DNA of 64,000 bases, taken from positions 49,744 through 113,743 of the forward strand of contig MNCI01020897.1 of the NCBI GenBank assembly GCA_015680685.1, given 5' to 3'. The notes beneath the pieces are model-generated. The model did not search any database and was not told where the DNA came from. It saw only the letters and a list, made by a program, of their open reading frames with translations. The position numbers and the translations under genes are program-made. Shown piece by piece: positions 58,409 to 64,000 of the stretch. The stretch's first letter is position 1. Each line of letters starts with the position of its first letter. This DNA comes from Gnetum montanum. Its lineage: Eukaryota > Streptophyta > Gnetopsida > Gnetales > Gnetaceae.

Positions 58409-60686
58409 GGCATTTTTGAAGCCCATCTTGATTATTTTGGAGTTAGTGGAAATCTTATGTTGCATAGGGACAACCACACAAAAGAGGTTAAACTTGGATA
58501 TGTGCATTGATAGATATGCTTTGATATGGTTTAAATCTGGTGCAAGAGAATTCTTGATGTACTTTCTCTACAACTACAGTGTTATCATGTGGTCACACTT
58601 GGTGGTGGATGTTCCCTTAGTCATCATAGAGACTCTCTTAGCAGGATATTCTACCCATATATTGTAGTTCATAATAGATGTTCTTGACACTCAGAGAGAT
58701 ATAGAGCATAATGAGAGCTCGTACTTAGTGGAAGTTAAATAGTTATTAAAAATTTGGAAATTCCTATGTACTCATAGTACAATTTTGACAACACCTTGAT
58801 GCTAGGCCACAAGATAAACACACTCTTTCAAAATCCTCTAGGAACCATTTACTTGCTAGAATCATAAGTTTCATCCTAGATTGTTATCTTTGTTCTTTTT
58901 TGGCTTTAAGGTTGTTTAGCTCTAATTGCTTTAATGCTTTGTTTTTGTAGGTATAAGGCACATCCTAGAGAATTAGTGAAGAATGACCAAACTTTATTTG
59001 TGGCTCATATAGCCTTGGAAGAATTCAAGCAAGGTGAGGTCATGAGGATGCAAGTGCTTGATTAACTTGAAGTTGAGTTTAGTAGTTACAATTTGTGGCA
59101 TTTTCATGTGAATGAAAAAATTTAGCTACCAATCGTGCACATAAATGATGGACCCACATAGACTTAGGAGAACCTATACAAACCTATTCTAAATATTGAG
59201 CTTTGCCTAAGTCTAGTACGTACAGGTTTGTTGAGCATGGTTAATGCTTTTGGTGTTTTTGGTTTTCTAGTTTTTAGTTTTTTATAGCTTTGAATTGTCT
59301 ACTCTGTAAGAGGTTAATGGGCCATCTATGTTTTGTTTTAGATTCTATATGTGAGTCTACTATCAATGTGACTATTTTAGGTCATGTTGAGGAGAAAATT
59401 CAACTCAAATAGGGTGAAGTAGACTCATCATAGGAATGGTTGGTAAATAGGGCTCCTACGATTATCCAATAGAATATCACTTGCATAGGTTTGTTTGACC
59501 TATTCATGCTAACTAGTCCATCAGTATCAGTGGCCGAGATGTTAAACATGATTGACTCTTTTGATGAGGAGATTACTAAATTCATCACCTATATTCATGA
59601 ACATCTTGTACTTTTGAGCATTAATGAGTTCATGTTTAGCGATATATTGAATGTACCTTCTACTGGTGTTAAGGAAGCTATTAGAGTGGGGAAAGAGGGA
59701 AGCCATAGAGAGGAAATAAAGGCCTAGCATAATTCCTCTACTAATTATTAGTTATCTTTTAGTTAGTGCAAATTTGAGGAAGCTAAAGAAACCTACCCTC
59801 TTTTCCATTCTAAAGGCCTTCCCATGCTATTATTGCAAAATTAGATCATAGGTGCTTAGTAGGCTTGAAAAATGAAGAAGGTGTTAACTAGTGATATAGG
59901 TTTGATTGGACTACCTTCCTAGTTACTAGTTTATGGGATGAAATTCAAAGATTATGTAACAACCTTAATTCCATATGTTATATCCATTACACATTTTTTG
60001 TTGCATATCTTAGACAATTCATAGAGTCCTTGGTGGTTAGAAAGAATGGAAAGTGGATGGCTCATGATGCCTTTGAACTTTCAAAACCTTGGTCCCATCA
60101 CATTATTCTAGTGATACATAACCAAGATCTAATTGTTGAGGAGGTTGGAGAGTCATTGTCTATTACCACTAGAAACTTTAGTGGTGTATGTTGTTGTTTC
60201 CATGCCAACATGGGGGTGGAACTCCATTGTACACATGGTAATGCAAGAAGGACCAACATGATACATACAAAAGTTGAAGGTACAACCAAAGAAAAGATGA
60301 AGAGGCCATAGGTTGAAGAAAATATTCCCATTGTTGACCAATCCACATGTAAGAAGATAGCCATCAAGCTTAACAAATTCAATTAGAATGTTGGAGGTAT
60401 GTACATATTTTTTATATTTTTTATTTGTTTGTTTATTTATATTTTTGGCTATATTTCTTTTGCTAAAAATGCTCACTAACTTGTTCTTTTTTTGGCTTTG
60501 ATTGGTTGTGGGGAAGAAATAGTTATTGGCTACATAAGTTGTTATGGAGGAGGAGTAATGACACTAGGAAGAAGAGGGAAGGATATTCTAGGAAGCACTA
60601 GATATTTTGGATTTCATCTTGGGTGATCTACCTCTAGAAGACAATCCTATAATGGACTTACCTCATGATCTTCCTGGTAAGGTTTT
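58409..60686 (+). pseudogene. Accessory gene copy C (exons 2-5)
   Basis: Exon 2 is about 58409-58859 (451 bp, against 450 in three other copies), with LKPILIILELVEILCC and FLMYFLYNYSVIMWSH, ending NTLFQNPLGTIYLLES; its donor is lost. Exon 3 is about 58950-59160 (LVKNDQTLFVAHIALEEF). Exon 4, about 59340-60397, has LFDLFMLTSPSVSVAEML, FSDILNVPSTGVKEA and LVVRKNGKWMAHDAFELSKP and ends before GTATGT. Exon 5 is about 60530-60681, ending before GTAAGG. Several stops and frameshifts. No Tat pol lies next to it: the copia element is on the left and an Athila-like gag on the right. Confidence 0.68.
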
Positions 60687-61726
60687 GGTGTTTACATTTT
60701 TGGTTCTAATATTATACGTTTTTGTTGCAAACTATTGATAAAGTCAATTTTTGAGGTAATGTGATATCATAGCAATGATGTCATAGATAGGATGTCATAA
60801 TCCATACTATGTAATCATTGATATGATGTCTTGAGATTCATGCAACTGTATAAATACAAGCACTTGGGCACACAATCCATAACTTTTCTATTCCATCCTT
60901 AGTTAGACTCTTGTAGTTTGTTTTTGTAGTTTTGGCAATAAAGTGAATGCCTGTAGTGTGGTGTTGAATGGTTGTATGGAATCTTTATTCGAATGAACTA
61001 TACTTGGGCATAGTTCATGATTGGAAATAAAGATTGAGATTATTTTTCATCATTACAAAATCCACTTAGTTTTACTATTTACTTAGCATAGTTTTTACTA
61101 TTTTCTTTGTTTAATCATTTATGTTTCCATGTAGTTTACTTGTTCATTAGTAAGGTGGAATGAGTACAACTACTTTTGAGTGTTAAAGTGGTATTGCTTA
61201 GTTTGCTCGGTAGCATAATGCTTGGTAACCCAATAATGATTACATGAGCCCAAGGCGTGTACGGTTGACCAAGACTAGATGCTCATCACTATAGGCTAAA
61301 GTAGATTTACATTACTATTATTACTTATATATAGATTGTTATTCTCAACTTTCATTATGTTTGTAACTAGGAGTAATCAGGGTCCAACAACATCAACCAA
61401 TCATATGCCTTACAAAGAGCTAAACCATACACTCAAACTTCAATAACTTGAAGTGGGAAGACAATAATCATGAACTTAACATCAATTACTAGCATAACTA
61501 CATTGTTCATCCATGGATTATGATTTGGTCATGTGTGAGTACTTGTGACTTATATAGTGTTGGATGCTCCATTGCTCATCATTGGCATCATTGTTGAGGA
61601 TGTGTCAATGTATGCTAAGTAATTGATCTTACAAAGTTCATTGTATTAAGAACTATAATATCAATCTTTCTAATTTTTAAATAATCATAATATAACACAC
61701 ACTTAATCAAGCATCACACTTATAAC
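60687..61726 (+). other. Probable LTR/leader of an Athila-like element
   Basis: A TATAAATA at 60849 and GCAATAAAGTGAATGCC downstream look like LTR promoter and R/U5 sequence, and gag starts at 61727. I could not fix the LTR ends or a primer-binding site, so this is tentative. Confidence 0.4.
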
Positions 61727-64000
61727 ATGGCTTCAATTAAGGAGAAACCATCACCTATCAAAGAGATACAAAGGGATGATGAGGGAATAAATGATGAAGA
61801 AGGTTGAAGTATTCTTATGTAAACAAGAATCTCATATGCTTACAATGATCCATACTACCCTAATTTCACATTTATCTTCCATCAAGATGGAAAAATGAGG
61901 TGGAGAAATCTACAAGGCAACATCATGTTACCTCCAGAGTGTTTAGCACCAATTTTGCTTCAAATAGCTCTAAGGGAAATTAATCTAAATCATGCACAAG
62001 AAAGATACCATGTGACTAAACACATGATAAGATCCTATTAATCCATAGAGACACAAGTGCAGAGAGATGCTACCATGTAGACCAAAAGTGAGCATAATAA
62101 GGGAAAGCAGGTTAACTCTCTTGTTATCCTAGAGGAACTTGATGGTGATGCCTTCGTAGCAAAGAAACTTCACTATGATCATGATGTCCATTATTAAACA
62201 TCAATAATTTAGCTAGAAGAACCTATCAAGGTGCACCTACATTCAACCTTATTAGAGACACCTTGAGGAAGAAGATGAAGAGCATGAATCATGAAGGAAT
62301 AGGGATAGACGTGAAGAAATGGAGAGATATGAGTATCAAGGGGGACATCAATACAATCAAGCATATAAATCCTATGAGCATGATGAATCCCTATTGGCTA
62401 CTTGTAGCATGATCAACATAAAGGAAGTAATTTACATACCAACTAGGCAAGAGATAATCACATTAAGCGACTTGATATGAACAATATTCCTAAGTTTGAA
62501 GGTGGGTATAACGCAGATCCACAATGTCACCTTCAAGCATTTCACAATGCATGTGCCCTATAAAATATTGAAAGTGATTGGTAGAAACTTAATTTATTCC
62601 TTTGGACACTCATCAAGGAGGTAAAAAGCTAGTATAATTTTTTAAAACCTAAATCAATCAAAAGGTGGGGTATCATGCTTGGACTTTTGAATGATAAATA
62701 CCAAACCTATTTCCAGGTGTCCAATCTTAGAAAGCATATCCAAGGTTAGAAGCAAAGGATCCATGAATCCCTTGGTGCGGAAATGGGTAGATACTACTCA
62801 CTTCTGCATAGGTGCCCAGACCATGAATTTTCCCAAAGGGAGTAGCTTAGACATATCATTGATGGACTAATGAATCAAACTAGGGAAACCCTTGGTGGTT
62901 ATGCCCAAGGTAGACTATTTGAAATGACCATCCATCAAATTCAAAGATTCATTGATCAAGTGGCAAAGGAAGAAGGAGAATTGAAAAAGAGAAAATTAGC
63001 TGAGAAGTATAATAGAGATCCATCCATTTGAAAAAAGAGATGTATGAGTATGCAATAAGCAAGAGGAACAAACATTGGAGGAGGTGATACATAAAAAAAA
63101 ATCTACCAATTCAAAAGTTTGTTAATGACATAGCCATCAAGGTAGAAAAGAAATGGGATTCAATGGATGAGAAATTTATTATAGCCTTGAAAATTATGAA
63201 AGAAAGAACTAAGTAAGCCTTCAATAAGGGCAAAAAGAAAAAAAAGAAAAGAGACTTCAAACAAAAAGGAAAAGTGGCTTCAGTGGTAGAATGTTCTAAT
63301 ACAAGCTTAGATGATGAGGAAGGATGTATAGTGTACCAATATAAACATTCTAAGAGGTGTTGTCCTGTAATGACACATTTGCAAGAAACAAGGACATATG
63401 CAGTTAATTTAAGATTCATCAAGAAGAAAATTCTCAAATAGTTACCTTATGCTCAAGGTAACTATCGACAAACCTTTCAACTAGCCTACCACCCTAGTGG
63501 AGCTTATCGGTAGGCACACGAGCAATTTCATCAATAGTGGTAGCAATCACAATCATGGGCAATGCCACCACCAAGATAATAGTACTCATATTGAAAACTA
63601 GACCTCTATGGATACTATGTTGAGAGTTTGATATCTCCAAGGAATGCAGCAGATAAGACTTCACAATACTATCCACTAGAGTACTATAGACCAATACCTC
63701 CAAGGATGGATTCCAACCCCTACATGCATCAACAAGTGGTTGGTTCATTGAATCAACCTTCTAACCCTCTACCAACTATACCACCATCTACAATGCAAGG
63801 AGAATTGCCATCACAACCACAACAAAAAAATGATATAAGGGTAGTGAATATACATTAGACTAGCAAGACTAAAGAAAAATTAAACAAATGTCCTTTCTTC
63901 AGGACAATTCCCCAAAGAGGTGGTAGAGTTAGGACTTCACTGAATTATGTTCCTTATATGAAGAATCCTCCTACAAAAATCCTTCTTCTCCAACAATCAG
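61727..64000 (+). pseudogene. gag: Athila-like Ty3/gypsy gag (3' part outside window)
   Basis: ATG at 61727 (MASIKEKPSPIKEIQRDDEG). An acidic/RGG-like segment lies near 62270-62400, and the capsid-like core at 62470-63020: NNIPKFEGGYNADPQCHLQA, then the Athila-type pattern RYYSLLHRCPDHEF ... GGYAQGRLFEMTIHQIQRF. A Lys-rich stretch follows (63225-63260), then a Pro-rich tail (63640-63860, IPPRMDSNPYMHQQVVGS). Frame changes and stops show decay. Protease and pol would lie beyond the right edge. Confidence 0.72.

Noticed and set aside
63111-63437. 108-codon minus-strand frame with hydrophobic stretches
   Set aside because: Antisense of the Lys-rich gag region on the plus strand; poly-Lys reads as poly-Phe in reverse.

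Overview
This is nuclear DNA from a land plant. It is almost entirely LTR retrotransposons in various states of decay, with no rRNA or tRNA gene and no convincing single-copy host gene. The evidence is Ty3/gypsy polyproteins of the plant-specific Tat/Ogre lineage (two RNase H domains before integrase), a Tnt1-like Ty1/copia element, an Athila-like gag, plant-type TATA boxes (TATAAATA) and GT-AG introns. The repeat density suggests a large, repeat-rich genome. I cannot name the species.

Layout. 1-9271: 3' part of Tat element 1 (+), the freshest copy, with pol in one frame from 2624 to 6103, a 3' UTR and an LTR. 9284-10358: fragment of an accessory gene (copy D). 10380-12300: a regular 359-bp tandem array. 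12330-22210: decayed Tat element 3 (-) with a large intron region that holds a 706-bp gap, a 181-bp satellite and accessory-gene copy E. 22494-23627: RT/RNase H fragment of another Tat element (+). 23628-28370: truncated Tat element 4 (-), the same family as element 1. 29768-52328: a nearly complete Tat element 2 (+) with both LTRs; a 2.9-kb insertion with inverted repeats and an open protease reading frame interrupts its 3' LTR. 52638-56970: copia element with an 811-bp gap. 58409-60686: accessory-gene copy C. 61727-64000: Athila-like gag.

The most interesting structure is a multi-exon gene family, seen in at least five copies (A-E). In elements 1 and 2 it lies antisense between the protease and reverse transcriptase parts of the retrotransposon. 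In element 2 the flanking signals are a consensus 5' splice site just after protease (35871) and a 3' splice site just before RT (42602), so the gene appears nested in the retrotransposon's own intron. Exon 2 is 450 bp in copies A, B and D and exon 1 is 119 bp in A and D. The protein starts with a stretch resembling a degenerate FCP1/HAD-type fold; the rest is unrecognised. A family of short repeats (core GTCCGCTACGACGTAAAACT) sits on both sides of this gene and again after pol, always in the pol sense.

How it works together (inference): the elements encode gag-protease, splice to reach RT-RNase H-aRNase H-integrase, and carry a spliced gene with its own promoter on the other strand. Every copy here has stop codons, frameshifts or truncations. 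In element 1 pol nearly all stops are C-to-T changes at Gln or Arg codons, which suggests methylation-driven decay.
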